From contig NZ_CP149130.1 in assembly GCF_037811135.1 (NCBI RefSeq), positions 80,001 to 144,000 on the forward strand: a stretch of DNA of 64,000 nucleotides. Reading direction: 5' to 3'. A program made the translations under genes and the position numbers. This document shows positions 1-13,492 of the stretch, piece by piece. Source of the stretch: Aeromonas rivipollensis (GTDB taxonomy: Bacteria; Pseudomonadota; Gammaproteobacteria; Enterobacterales; Aeromonadaceae). The first letter of the stretch is position 1; every line of letters starts with the position of its first letter. The notes below the pieces were generated by a model. That model worked only from the letters and a program-made list of their open reading frames with translations, searched no databases and was not told the origin of the DNA.

Positions 1-53
1 TGTTGTACGACAACAAGCCGTGCCGGTTTCACCGACACTTCTTGGGGTTGTAT
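1..53 (+). other. 3' end of the 16S-23S rRNA internal spacer
   Basis: These bases lie directly upstream of mature 23S rRNA, and the 16S gene is outside the window. Bases 35-60 are complementary to 2935-2961 with only a one-base bulge. This long stem brackets 23S rRNA and is the expected RNase III processing stem. No tRNA is visible in the part of the spacer that can be seen. Confidence 0.85.
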
Positions 54-2942
<2,889 letters not shown>

Positions 2943-3068
2943 TACAACACCCAAGAAGTGTTCTAAGGCTTGTAGCAAGTGAACGAACTACTTACCTAAT
3001 TCAGTGATAGCGACGAGGCAACAGCCAATCAGTCGTTACTCACGTCAGCTTTCCGAGATTGAAGAATT
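2943..3068 (+). other. 23S-5S rRNA spacer
   Basis: The first 19 bases complete the 23S processing stem with bases 35-53. The rest contains no tRNA-like cloverleaf and no coding signal. This is a plain transcribed spacer. Confidence 0.8.
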
Positions 3069-3187
3069 TGCCTGGCGGCCATAGCGCCGTGGAACCACCT
3101 GATCCCATGCCGAACTCAGAAGTGAAACGCGGTAGCGCCGATGGTAGTGTGGCATTCGCCATGCGAGAGTAGGACACTGCCAGGCAC
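3069..3187 (+). rRNA. rrf: 5S ribosomal RNA
   Basis: The 5' end TGCCTGGCGGCCATAGCGC pairs with the 3' end CTGCCAGGCA as helix I. The internal GAACCACCTGATCCCATGCC and CCGAACTCAGAAGTGAAAC segments are canonical 5S. The length of about 119 bases is normal. It is co-transcribed with 23S and followed by a strong terminator. Confidence 0.97.
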
Positions 3188-3198
3188 CCAATTAGAAG

Positions 3199-3227
3199 AA
3201 ACCCCGCTCAATGAGCGGGGTTTTTTA
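3199..3227 (+). terminator. rRNA operon terminator
   Basis: The hairpin CCCCGCTCAATGAGCGGGG is followed by six T. It lies 12 bases after 5S rRNA and is a classic Rho-independent terminator. Confidence 0.93.
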
Positions 3228-3285
3228 TTGCCTGACATTCACGGTCTTCATCTCTATCTGGTTGATTGGTAACCGGACTCTATCT

Positions 3286-5859
3286 TTATCGGCCCTGATC
3301 TGCACAGGGCAGCACCATATTGACTACGCCGTCTTCCAGCTGGATATCGATCTGGAAACCCAGCCGCTTGGCCAGGTTGATCATGCCGCGATTGCTGGGC
3401 ATGGTCATGCCCGACAGCTGGCCGATGCCGCGATCTCTGGCGTAGCGCACTATCTTCTCCATCATCAGCTTGCCGAGCCCCAGCCCTTTCATATCCGATC
3501 GCACCAGGATGGCAAATTCCGCGTCAGACTGGTCCGGATTGGAGATGGCGCGCACCACCCCCAGGATCTGCTGGCTGAAGGCGCCGTCCTGTCCGACCGC
3601 GACGAAGGCCATCTCCCGGTCGTAATCTATCTGGGTCATGCGGGCCAGTTCCTCGTGCCCCAGCTCCCCCACGTCGGCGAAGAAGCGTTTGTATCTGTCC
3701 TCATCGGAGACCTTGAGCACGAACTGCTTGTGGGCCGGTTCGTCCTCCGGCCGGATAGGGCGCAGCAGGACATGGCTCTGATCCTTGAGCCAGGCGCCCT
3801 CCTCCAGCTCGGTAGGATAGGGGCGAATGGCCAGTGGCAGCATCTGCCGACCCTCTTCCATCAGTACCAACCTGGCATCCAGGATCACCATCTCTTCGCC
3901 ACACGCCTGCAGTGGATGCAGGTCCAGCTCCTGGATTTCGGGGAAGGCCAGCAGCAGTTCGGACAGCTGGCACAAGACCTGGCCGAGGGCATCGATGTCG
4001 AGTCGTATCGGACTGGCCTGTTCGCGGATCTTGCCGTTCTTGAGGGCTCCGATGATCTGGTAGCGAGCGAGCGCCTGGTTGAGCGGCGGCAGGGCCGCGA
4101 CCATCTCGTGGGGTTCTGCGCCGGACTCCCCGAGCAGGATGACGGGGCCGAACACGGGATCCTGCTGCAAGCGGATCCGCAGCTCCAGACCCCCGCTGCG
4201 GCGCGCCATGCGCTGCACCAGCAGGCCTTCTATTCGGGCCCCAGGGTCGTGCTGACGAACCCGGTCCAGGATGGCATCCGCCGCCTGGGCCACTTCCGCT
4301 GAGGTACGCAGATTCAGCATGACACCGTGCACTTCGGACTTGTGGGCTATGTCCGGTGAGCGCAGCTTCACCGCTACCGGGTAGCCTATCTGTTCTGCGG
4401 TCAGCGCCGCTTCGATGGCATCGGAAACGATCCAGGTCGGCAGGGTGGTGAGACCGGCCGCCTGCATTATGGGTTGTGCCAGGTGGGTGTCCAGTACCCG
4501 CTGCTTGCGATCCAGTGCCTGGCGGAACAACTGCTGGCAGCGCTCGACGTCGAGCCTGTCCCCTTGGAGGGAGGCCGGGGTCTCCATCAACTGCTTCTGG
4601 TTGCGGCGATATTCCACCATGTGCATGAAAGCGGTGACGGCACTCTCCGGTGTACGGTAAGTCGGGATCCCCGCCTCATTGAACAGGCGGCGACCCTCTT
4701 GAGCCGAGTATTCACCCGCCCAGTTGGTCAGTATGTTGAAACGCCTTGCCCTGGGGTGCTGCTTGAGGAAATCGATCAGGCTGCTGGCCAGAGTTGCCCC
4801 GCGGGCGGTGAGGGAGGGGGCGTGGATCAGCAGAATGGCATCGGCCCCGTCCCCTTGCAGCAGCTCGTCCAGCGCGGTTATGTAGGCCTCCACATCGGCA
4901 TCGCTGCCTATGTCCAGAGGGGGCATGGCCATCTTGCCACCGCGCGCCAGCAGCACGTCAACGGCCATGTTGGCCAGACCGCGCCCGTTGGAGAGGATGG
5001 CGAGTCGCTCCCCCTTGAGGGTCAAGGAGTGGCTCAGGGTTTCGACGGTGGCAAACAGCTCATGGGTGTCCCGGACCCGCAGCATGCCGGCCCGGCGGAT
5101 GGCGGCGTCATAGACGTTGTCGAGGCCGTTGGCCGGATCGTGGCGGCCGCTCTTGAGCACCAGAATGGGCTTGTTGCGGGAGGCGGCACGGGCGGCGGAG
5201 AGAAAGTGGCGGGCATCGTGCAGCTTGTCCATGTAGATCAGGATGGCGCGGGTTGCCCCGTCGCGGGAGAGCTGATCCAGCAGCTGGCCGAAGTCGATGT
5301 CGCAGTGATCCCCAAGCGAAATGAAGGCCGAAAAGCCAATCTCCCGCTGCTTGGCCCAATCGAGAATGGTGGTGCTGACCGCCGCCGACTGGGACAAAAA
5401 GGCCACCTGACCCGGGGTGGCGGCTATGGGGGAGAAGCTGGCGTTGATGCCCTGTCTGGGCAACAGCATGCCCATGCTGTTGGGGCCGAGCAGGCGGATG
5501 CCGTATTGCTGGCAGAGCTGCCTGAGCCGCTGGCGCTCGTCGCCGGAGAACTGGGCGGCCAATATGATGGCCGCCCCTGTACCCTTCTTGCCGAGCTCCT
5601 CGATGAGCGGCAGCACCCGCTCGCGCCGGGTGCAGACGATGGCAAGATCCGGGGAGAGGGGGAGGCTCTCGATATCGGGATAGGCGAGCACCCCGGCGAC
5701 GGCCCGGCAGTGGGGGCTGACCGGCAGTATGGGGCCCTTGAACTGGCCCGCGAGCAGATGCCGGATGACTACATACCCGGCCTTCTGGGGGTCACTGGAG
5801 GCACCGATGACGGCAATCGATTGGGGTTTGAAGAGCCGATCCAGGCCGCTCGGTTTCAT
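3286..5859 (-). CDS. pat: protein lysine acetyltransferase Pat (acyl-CoA synthetase-like/GNAT fusion)
   Basis: The 857-residue protein has the domain order of E. coli PatZ/YfiQ (886 residues). An N-terminal CoA-binding domain (FKPQSIAVIGASSDPQKAGY, residues 10-120) comes first. Succinyl-CoA-ligase-like domains follow, then an ATP-grasp domain (about 470-690) and a C-terminal GNAT domain (about 710-857) with the acetyl-CoA loop MKGLGLGKLM. The family acetylates lysines, acetyl-CoA synthetase being the classic target, and the ligase-like part is thought to be regulatory. I place the start at the ATG at 5857-5859 because AGGAG lies five bases upstream. An in-frame GTG two codons earlier would overlap that Shine-Dalgarno. 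It converges on the rRNA operon. Confidence 0.9.
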   Translation of the reverse strand: MKPSGLDRLFKPQSIAVIGASSDPQKAGYVVIRHLLAGQFKGPILPVSPHCRAVAGVLAYPDIESLPLSPDLAIVCTRRERVLPLIEELGKKGTGAAIILAAQFSGDERQRLRQLCQQYGIRLLGPNSMGMLLPRQGINASFSPIAATPGQVAFLSQSAAVSTTILDWAKQREIGFSAFISLGDHCDIDFGQLLDQLSRDGATRAILIYMDKLHDARHFLSAARAASRNKPILVLKSGRHDPANGLDNVYDAAIRRAGMLRVRDTHELFATVETLSHSLTLKGERLAILSNGRGLANMAVDVLLARGGKMAMPPLDIGSDADVEAYITALDELLQGDGADAILLIHAPSLTARGATLASSLIDFLKQHPRARRFNILTNWAGEYSAQEGRRLFNEAGIPTYRTPESAVTAFMHMVEYRRNQKQLMETPASLQGDRLDVERCQQLFRQALDRKQRVLDTHLAQPIMQAAGLTTLPTWIVSDAIEAALTAEQIGYPVAVKLRSPDIAHKSEVHGVMLNLRTSAEVAQAADAILDRVRQHDPGARIEGLLVQRMARRSGGLELRIRLQQDPVFGPVILLGESGAEPHEMVAALPPLNQALARYQIIGALKNGKIREQASPIRLDIDALGQVLCQLSELLLAFPEIQELDLHPLQACGEEMVILDARLVLMEEGRQMLPLAIRPYPTELEEGAWLKDQSHVLLRPIRPEDEPAHKQFVLKVSDEDRYKRFFADVGELGHEELARMTQIDYDREMAFVAVGQDGAFSQQILGVVRAISNPDQSDAEFAILVRSDMKGLGLGKLMMEKIVRYARDRGIGQLSGMTMPSNRGMINLAKRLGFQIDIQLEDGVVNMVLPCADQGR

Positions 5860-5949
5860 GGGCACTCCTCATGGCGACCCCCAAGGCGAGGGTGACGTAT
5901 GGTGCCAGTCTAATACGCTTTAGGCGTTCGTTCTGTGACCCATTGCGGA

Positions 5950-6204
5950 TCACGACCGGGCCAGGGCATTGGCACGCAGATAAAATCTCAGCTCACCCTG
6001 GATGCGCCGCACAGTGGCCAGGTGCCTGTCCTGCACATAGATCTCCTGCTCCCGATCGAGCGGGGTGCGCTGGACTCCGAGGCTCTGCAGGTACTCTGCA
6101 AACAGGATGGCACTCTGGATTTCGACAAGATGCTGGCTCACGGCATGGTCCTCTGTGGTGGATGGGGTTGCCGGCCAGTGTCCCCTCTTCTCCAGGGGTT
6201 TCAT
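5950..6204 (-). CDS. small hypothetical protein
   Basis: This is an 84-residue mixed-charge soluble protein with no signal peptide or membrane segment. I do not recognise a family. It lies 39 bases after the ilvY stop on the same strand, so it may be read from the ilvY transcript. Its composition (acidic and basic helices, e.g. HLVEIQSAILFAEYLQSLG) looks like a real protein rather than a shadow. However, no clear Shine-Dalgarno precedes the ATG and the frame stays open upstream, so the start is uncertain. A relative in another genome would settle it. Confidence 0.45.
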   Translation of the reverse strand: MKPLEKRGHWPATPSTTEDHAVSQHLVEIQSAILFAEYLQSLGVQRTPLDREQEIYVQDRHLATVRRIQGELRFYLRANALARS

Positions 6205-6243
6205 ACTGACACATTTGACACTGATGCTGGGGCCATCCCGGAG

Positions 6244-7137
6244 TCAGCGCAGTCCTCCCTGACCGCGGGCCGTGTCCCAGAAGGCGCGGATCAGCGGCTC
6301 TTCCAGCCGCTTCTTGAGCACGGCGATGCCGACATCGAACGGCTTGAGGGCAGGCTTGGGGTCGACGATGCGCACCTTGTCCCCCATGGGGCTGTGGTCG
6401 ATCACGGCAGCAGGCACCAGGCCTACGCCGAAGCCGAGGGCCACCATGGCGACTATGCCCTCGTTGCCCGCCACTTCGGCATAGATGTTGGGGGCTATGC
6501 CCTTGTTGCGAAACCACTGATCACAGCGTTTGCGGGCCAGCCCCTGCTCCGAGAGGATGAGCGGCAGCCGCTCCCAGTCGGGCTCTCCCTGCGAGAACCA
6601 CTGGCTCGATTGCGGTGCGGCCCGGGGGGCGATGAACACCAGCGGCACCTGTTGCAGACTGGCGAACTCCAGCTTGGCGGAGAGCGCATCCGGCCTGGCG
6701 GCGATGGCGAGATCGGCCTCGTCGGCCAGGATCTTGTCTACCGCCAGGGCGGGGTCGCCGGTCTCGAGCTTGATCTCGAGTTGGGGGTAGCGGCGACGAA
6801 AGCGCTCCAGCACCTCGGGCAGCAGGAAGTAGCTGGCAGTGACCGAGCAGAACACCCGCAGCCGGCCCTGCAACGGCTCGTCGCTGCGCCTGAGTTCCTG
6901 CTTGAGCCGTCGCCACTCCTGCAGCAGGCTGCCACCGAACTCCCGCAGCTTCTCTCCCGCCGGGGTGAGCCGCACGCTGCGGTTGTCCCGCTCGAACAGC
7001 ACGCAGCCGGTCTCCTGCTCCAGCCGCTGGATGGCGCGGCTCAGGGTGGAGGGGCTGACCGCCATGGCATCGGCGCTCTTGCCGAAGTGGAGGGAGTCGG
7101 CGAGGTGGAGAAACAGTTCGAGATTACGAAGGTCCAT
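6244..7137 (-). CDS. ilvY: LysR-type activator of ilvC
   Basis: The 297-residue protein matches E. coli IlvY in length and in its start (MDLRNLELFLHLADSLHFGK). An N-terminal winged helix-turn-helix (VSPSTLSRAIQRLEQETG) is followed by the LysR effector domain. In E. coli, IlvY senses acetolactate or acetohydroxybutyrate and activates ilvC. The start at 7137 has AGGA seven bases upstream; a longer 333-residue frame is open but would run into the control region. It is divergent from ilvC across 212 bases, the standard arrangement. Confidence 0.93.
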   Translation of the reverse strand: MDLRNLELFLHLADSLHFGKSADAMAVSPSTLSRAIQRLEQETGCVLFERDNRSVRLTPAGEKLREFGGSLLQEWRRLKQELRRSDEPLQGRLRVFCSVTASYFLLPEVLERFRRRYPQLEIKLETGDPALAVDKILADEADLAIAARPDALSAKLEFASLQQVPLVFIAPRAAPQSSQWFSQGEPDWERLPLILSEQGLARKRCDQWFRNKGIAPNIYAEVAGNEGIVAMVALGFGVGLVPAAVIDHSPMGDKVRIVDPKPALKPFDVGIAVLKKRLEEPLIRAFWDTARGQGGLR

Positions 7138-7349
7138 CTTTGAATTCCTGCAACGGCGCTTGTGCCGACTATATCCGTTCAGGCAGCTGCACCGGGCGGG
7201 AAAAACGGCCTGAGATTGCCAAGAGTAACATTTCAATTTATGCAACGTACTGTTTCGAATATATCAGTTCAGGCAATAAGTGTCCCGCGCTATAGTGGTT
7301 TAGACAACGCCGCTACCCGGCATGGAATCAATCGAACGGAGCAATCACC
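7138..7349. promoter_or_regulatory. ilvY-ilvC divergent control region
   Basis: Two direct repeats, ATATCCGTTCAGGCA (7171-7185) and ATATCAGTTCAGGCA (7261-7275), match at 14 of 15 positions and lie exactly 90 bases apart. The second overlaps a weak -35 (TTCAGG, 7268-7273), which is 17 bases from the -10 TATAGT (7291-7296). A poor -35 under a bound activator is typical of LysR-controlled promoters. The ilvC Shine-Dalgarno is GGAG near 7338. IlvY binding is inferred from context only. Confidence 0.6.
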
Positions 7350-8831
7350 ATGGCTAACTATTTCAACACCTTGAACCTGCGTCAGCAGTTGGCCCAGCTG
7401 GGCAAGTGTCGTTTCATGCAGCGCGAAGAGTTCGCTGACGGTTGTGCGGCGCTCAAGGGCAAGAAGGTGGTGATTGTGGGCTGTGGCGCCCAGGGTCTGA
7501 ACCAGGGCCTGAACATGCGCGACTCCGGGCTGGACATCTCCTATGCCCTGCGCAAGGCCGCCATCACCGAGAAGCGTGCCTCCTGGCAGAAAGCCACCGA
7601 CAACGGCTTCGTCGTCGGTACCTACGAAGATCTGATCCCGACCGCCGACCTGGTACTGAACCTGACTCCGGACAAGCAGCACTCCGACGTGGTGAAGACT
7701 GTCATGCCGCTGATGAAGCAGGGTGCTGCTCTGGGTTACTCCCACGGTTTCAACGTGGTGGAAGAGGGTCAGCAGATCCGCGCCGACATCACAGTCGTCA
7801 TGGTGGCGCCCAAGTGCCCGGGTACCGAGGTGCGTGAAGAGTACAAGCGCGGTTTCGGTGTGCCGACCCTGATCGCCGTCCACCCGGAGAATGATCCCCA
7901 GGGCGAAGGCATGGCCATCGCCAAGGCCTGGGCCTCAGCCACCGGCGGCGACCGTGCCGGCGTACTGGAATCCTCCTTCGTGGCGGAAGTGAAATCCGAC
8001 CTGATGGGCGAACAGACCATTCTGTGCGGCATGCTGCAGGCCGGTTCCCTGCTCTGCTACGACAAGCTGGTTGCCGAAGGGACCGACCCGGCCTACGCCG
8101 GCAAGCTGATCCAGTTCGGCTGGGAGACCATCACCGAAGCCCTGAAGCAGGGTGGCATCAGCCTGATGATGGACCGTCTGTCCAACCCGGCCAAGCTGCG
8201 CGCCTTCGAGCTGTCCGAGCAACTGCGCACCCTGATGCGTCCGCTGTTCGAGAAGCACATGGATGACATCATTGCCGGCGAATTCTCCCGCGGCATGATG
8301 GCCGACTGGGCCGAAGACGATGCCAAGCTGTTCGGCTGGCGTGAAGAGACCGGCAAGTCCGCCTTCGAGAATGCCCCTGCCTATGCCGGCAAGATCGCCG
8401 AGCAGGAGTACTTCGACAACGGCGTGGTCATGGTGGCCATGGTCAAGGCGGGTGTCGAGCTGGCGTTCGAAACCATGGTGGCCTCCGGCATCTATGAAGA
8501 GTCCGCCTACTACGAATCCCTGCACGAGTTGCCGCTGATCGCCAACACAGTCGCTCGCAAGCGTCTGTACGAGATGAACGTGGTCATCTCCGACACCGCC
8601 GAGTACGGCAACTACCTGTTCGCCAACGCCGCCGTGCCGCTGCTGCGCGAGCACTTTATGCCGACCCTTCAGGCTGGTGATCTGGGCAGTGCCCGTGCCG
8701 AGAGCAAAGCCGTGGACAACCTGGCGCTGCTGGCCGCCAACGAGGCGACCCGCAATCACCCCATCGAGAAGATCGGCCAGACCCTGCGCGGCTACATGAA
8801 AGACATGAAGCGTATCGCCGTCGGCGGTTAA
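7350..8831 (+). CDS. ilvC: ketol-acid reductoisomerase, class II (long form)
   Basis: It converts acetolactate or acetohydroxybutyrate to the dihydroxy acid with NADPH, the second common step of valine and isoleucine synthesis. At 493 residues it is the long enterobacterial-type form. The nucleotide-binding loop [18 protein letters not shown] is near residues 43-60 and the C-terminus is [17 protein letters not shown] precedes the ATG. It stands alone, away from the ilvGMEDA operon, and is driven by IlvY. A second copy of its last codons lies 54 bases downstream. Confidence 0.98.
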   Translation: MANYFNTLNLRQQLAQLGKCRFMQREEFADGCAALKGKKVVIVGCGAQGLNQGLNMRDSGLDISYALRKAAITEKRASWQKATDNGFVVGTYEDLIPTADLVLNLTPDKQHSDVVKTVMPLMKQGAALGYSHGFNVVEEGQQIRADITVVMVAPKCPGTEVREEYKRGFGVPTLIAVHPENDPQGEGMAIAKAWASATGGDRAGVLESSFVAEVKSDLMGEQTILCGMLQAGSLLCYDKLVAEGTDPAYAGKLIQFGWETITEALKQGGISLMMDRLSNPAKLRAFELSEQLRTLMRPLFEKHMDDIIAGEFSRGMMADWAEDDAKLFGWREETGKSAFENAPAYAGKIAEQEYFDNGVVMVAMVKAGVELAFETMVASGIYEESAYYESLHELPLIANTVARKRLYEMNVVISDTAEYGNYLFANAAVPLLREHFMPTLQAGDLGSARAESKAVDNLALLAANEATRNHPIEKIGQTLRGYMKDMKRIAVGG

Positions 8832-8853
8832 TCGGAGATGACCGCCGCCATGC

Positions 8854-8926
8854 CTCGAGCGAAAAACCGGTCAGGTACTGCGGTGGTTATATGAAAGACA
8901 TGAAGCGTATCGCCGTCGGCGGCTAA
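8854..8926 (+). pseudogene. relic of an ilvC 3' end
   Basis: Bases 8885-8926 repeat the final 14 codons of ilvC (8790-8831), including the stop, with only three differences, all synonymous (GGC/GGT, TAC/TAT, GGT/GGC). The preceding bases 8854-8883 resemble the next upstream part (EKTGQVLR against EKIGQTLR in the intact gene) with one extra base that breaks the frame. It is too short to be a gene and is best read as a scar of gene replacement. Confidence 0.8.
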
Positions 8927-9035
8927 CGCCCGATAGGTCAGACGATGGGAGGACGGGGGTGACGATCCCCGTCTTCTGGCTGGCTTGGACACCTGGCCAG
9001 ATCTCCACAGGATGGCAACGCCGGCTCCCGGCAAT

Positions 9036-9066
9036 AAAAAGCCCCGCTCTATGAGCGGGGCTTTTG
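9036..9066. terminator. bidirectional terminator between ilvC and pgi
   Basis: The hairpin GCCCCGCTCTATGAGCGGGGC has an A-run on its left and TTTT on its right. It can therefore stop transcripts from ilvC on the plus strand and from pgi on the minus strand. It lies beyond the ilvC relic. Confidence 0.85.
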
Positions 9067-9087
9067 CATTCAGAAAGACTTGGAAAA

Positions 9088-11098
<2,011 letters not shown>

Positions 11099-11126
11099 AC
11101 AATGCCAGCCCGGAGGCTGGCATTGT
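11099..11126. terminator. mscS terminator-like hairpin
   Basis: The perfect 10-base stem AATGCCAGCC/GGCTGGCATT has a four-base loop and lies 18 bases after the mscS stop. The T-tract is poor on either strand, so efficiency is uncertain. Confidence 0.6.
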
Positions 11127-11143
11127 GGCCATCATGACTGGAT

Positions 11144-11980
11144 TCAGGCCTGGGTCTTCTGCATGTGCATGACCATCTGGGGGAAGGGGATCTCGACGCC
11201 CTCGGCATCGAAGGCCAGCTTCACCTTCTCGTGGAAGTCGAACCAGACACCCCAGTAATCGCCCGTCTTGACCCAGGGGCGCACCACTATGTTGACCGAG
11301 GAGTCGGCCAGGGCGGCGACGGCGATGACGGCTTCCGGATCTTTCAGGATGCGTGGGTCCTCGTTCACCAGTCGCTCCAGGATCTGCTTGGCTTTGCGCA
11401 GGTCAGAGCCGTAGCCGATGCCGAAGGTCATGTCGACCCGGCGGGTCTCCATGCGCGAGTAGTTGACAATGGTGCCGTTGAGGATGGCGGAGTTCGGCAC
11501 CACCACCATCTTGTTGTCACCGGAGGTGAGGGTGGTGGTGAACAGCTGGACGGATTGCACCACGCCATTGGTGCCCGCGACCTCAATAAACTCGCCCGCC
11601 TTGATGGGGCGGAAGATGATCAGCAGGAAACCGGCGGCGAAGTTGGAGAGGGACCCCTGCAGCGCCAGGCCTATGGCCAGACCGGCGGCACCTATGATGG
11701 CGACGAAGGAGGCAGTCTGCACCCCGACCCGGCCAAGGGCCGCTATCACCACGAACACCAGAATGGTGTACTTGAGAATGCTGCCGACGAAGTGGGTGAC
11801 GGTGGCATCCAGCTTGCGGGTCTGCATCACTCTGACCACGCCACCGCTGAGAATATTGGCGGCGATGTAACCGACCAGCAGGGTGAGCAGGGCGGCAGCG
11901 ATGTTGACCGCGTACTCGATGATCAGCCCCTGGTTGTTGACCAGCCAGGTCTGCGCTTCGGTAATGATCTCGGGTTCCAT
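11144..11980 (-). CDS. mscS: small-conductance mechanosensitive channel
   Basis: The inner-membrane heptameric channel releases solutes on hypo-osmotic shock. The 278 residues compare with 286 in E. coli MscS. Two hydrophobic helices (about 20-48 and 65-90) precede the glycine/alanine-rich pore helix TM3 (IIGAAGLAIGLALQGSLSNF). The soluble vestibule domain follows, with the conserved motif PNSAILNGTIVNYS. It is monocistronic. Confidence 0.95.
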   Translation of the reverse strand: MEPEIITEAQTWLVNNQGLIIEYAVNIAAALLTLLVGYIAANILSGGVVRVMQTRKLDATVTHFVGSILKYTILVFVVIAALGRVGVQTASFVAIIGAAGLAIGLALQGSLSNFAAGFLLIIFRPIKAGEFIEVAGTNGVVQSVQLFTTTLTSGDNKMVVVPNSAILNGTIVNYSRMETRRVDMTFGIGYGSDLRKAKQILERLVNEDPRILKDPEAVIAVAALADSSVNIVVRPWVKTGDYWGVWFDFHEKVKLAFDAEGVEIPFPQMVMHMQKTQA

Positions 11981-12081
11981 AGGATGTCCTGTTGGTATAA
12001 AGGTTTATGGCGCATGAATCTAACACCGGAACGCGACAACCTGGGTCGCATCTGGTGCTTATTTTGTGCCATAAAACGCTG

Positions 12082-12112
12082 CCACAAAAAACAAGGGAGG
12101 CCAAGGCCTCCC
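12082..12112 (-). terminator. slmA terminator
   Basis: Read on the minus strand, the hairpin GGGAGGCCTTGGCCTCCC is followed by TTGTTTTTTG. It lies past the slmA relic, so the relic separates slmA from its terminator. Confidence 0.85.
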
Positions 12113-12134
12113 ATTGTATTCGAACCGGTCTTGC

Positions 12135-12240
12135 TCAGCTTTGCAGCAGCTGGCTGCGCATAAACTGCCACTGATCTTCAAAACCGGCGGTGGGCTTGAG
12201 CTTGAACTCGGAACGGACGCCTTGGTCGATCCGCTCCTCT
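12135..12240 (-). pseudogene. relic of an slmA 3' end
   Basis: Bases 12135-12218 repeat the last 28 codons of slmA (12247-12330), including the stop. There are only four differences and all are synonymous (GGG/GGT, TTC/TTT, GAG/GAA, CAA/CAG). About seven more codons continue with lower similarity (EERIDQGV against EGRISQFV). The copy is shifted 112 bases from the intact gene. It has no start of its own. Confidence 0.88.
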
Positions 12241-12246
12241 GGCTAC

Positions 12247-12843
12247 TCAGCTTTGCAGCAGTTGGCTGCGCATAAACTGCCACTGATCCTCGAACCCGGC
12301 GGTGGGCTTGAGCTTGAACTCGGAACGGACGAACTGGCTGATCCGTCCCTCGGCATAGGCCAGCAACAGGTTGGCCAGCATGGTCTCATCGAGCTGGAAG
12401 CCCTGGCCTTCCCGCAGCCGCTTCTCCCTCAGCGCCTGCTTGAGCTGGGTCTCCAGCTTGTCAAACAGGGCGCTGATGCGATCCCGCAGCCGATCGTGCT
12501 CGCCCAGCAGGGCATCGCCGTTGAGGATGCGGGTGATGCCGGGATTGCGCTCGGCGAACACCAGCAGCAGCTGCAGTATATGGTGGCAGCGGGCCATGGT
12601 GTCCTTCTCTTCGGCCATGATCAGGTTGACCCGTGACAGCAGGGAATCCTCGATAAAGTCGATCAGCCCCTCGAACATCCGCGCCTTGCTCGGAAAGTGT
12701 CGATAGAGGGCCGCCTCGGACACACCCACCTCGGCCGCGAGGCGCGCCGTGGTGATGCGCTGACCCGGACTGGTTTCCAGCATATGGGCGAGTGCCTGCA
12801 GGATCTGATCGCGCCGACTCTGTTTCTGGTTACTGCTTGCCAT
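12247..12843 (-). CDS. slmA: nucleoid occlusion factor SlmA (TetR family)
   Basis: SlmA binds chromosomal sites and inhibits FtsZ assembly over the nucleoid. The 198-residue length equals that of E. coli SlmA. The TetR helix-turn-helix [25 protein letters not shown] lies at residues 28-52, and the [12 protein letters not shown] and [17 protein letters not shown] segments are conserved. It follows dut with 70 bases between, the same order as coaBC-dut-slmA in E. coli. Confidence 0.95.
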   Translation of the reverse strand: MASSNQKQSRRDQILQALAHMLETSPGQRITTARLAAEVGVSEAALYRHFPSKARMFEGLIDFIEDSLLSRVNLIMAEEKDTMARCHHILQLLLVFAERNPGITRILNGDALLGEHDRLRDRISALFDKLETQLKQALREKRLREGQGFQLDETMLANLLLAYAEGRISQFVRSEFKLKPTAGFEDQWQFMRSQLLQS

Positions 12844-12913
12844 GGATTCCCCTAAAAAAACAATGGCTTGATTCTGTTATTAGACACAGACCCCAGGGGC
12901 CTGTGTGGTCTTG

Positions 12914-13372
12914 TTATTGGCGACCAGAAGAACCAAACCCGCCTTCACCCCGTTCACTCTGATTGAATTCGTCGACCAGCTGGAAGCTGGCCTGCACCAC
13001 GGGCAGGATCACCAGCTGGGCGATGCGCTCCCCTGGTTGCATGGTGAAGCTGTCGTTGCCGCGATTCCAGACCGAGACCATCAGCTGGCCCTGGTAGTCG
13101 GAATCGATGAGACCGACCAGGTTGCCGAGCACTATGCCGTGCTTATGACCCAGGCCGGAGCGGGGCAGGATGGTGGCGCACAGACCCGGATCCTGAATGT
13201 GGATGGCGAGCCCGGTCGGCACCAGGGTGGTGTCGCCCGGTGCCAGCGTGATCGGTGCATCCAGCAGGGCGCGCAGATCCATGCCGGCGGAACCCGGGGT
13301 GGCGTAGGCAGGCAGCGGGAAGTCGGTGCCGATGCGGGCATCCAGGATTTTCAGTTCAATTTGTGTCGTCAT
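12914..13372 (-). CDS. dut: dUTP diphosphatase
   Basis: It hydrolyses dUTP to dUMP, keeping uracil out of DNA and supplying dTMP synthesis. The 152 residues carry the trimeric dUTPase motifs: GSAGMDL (motif 1), PRSGLG (2), [11 protein letters not shown] (3), GERIAQLV (4) and the C-terminal [11 protein letters not shown] (5). It lies 120 bases downstream of coaBC on the same strand. Confidence 0.97.
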   Translation of the reverse strand: MTTQIELKILDARIGTDFPLPAYATPGSAGMDLRALLDAPITLAPGDTTLVPTGLAIHIQDPGLCATILPRSGLGHKHGIVLGNLVGLIDSDYQGQLMVSVWNRGNDSFTMQPGERIAQLVILPVVQASFQLVDEFNQSERGEGGFGSSGRQ

Positions 13373-13492
13373 GAATCGTTTTTCAATTGGATCGCCCGGG
13401 GGAGATCGAGTGGTTCAGTGGGCGCCCTTGGGTCGCCAGCATGTTGTCAATGCGATGCCGATCGCCGTGAGTCCGCCGCCAGTGGCAGTGGC

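Noticed and set aside
2943..3068. Possible tRNA gene in the 23S-5S spacer
   Set aside because: No cloverleaf, no TTC-loop consensus and no CCA-adjacent acceptor stem could be drawn.
4474..5895. 473-codon open frame on the plus strand, opposite pat
   Set aside because: It is a GC-rich antisense shadow with repetitive Gly/His/Gln composition. The minus strand encodes a clear Pat protein throughout.
13373..13492. Possible coaBC 3'-end relic in the dut-coaBC gap
   Set aside because: No convincing alignment to the end of coaBC or the start of dut could be made, unlike the other relics.
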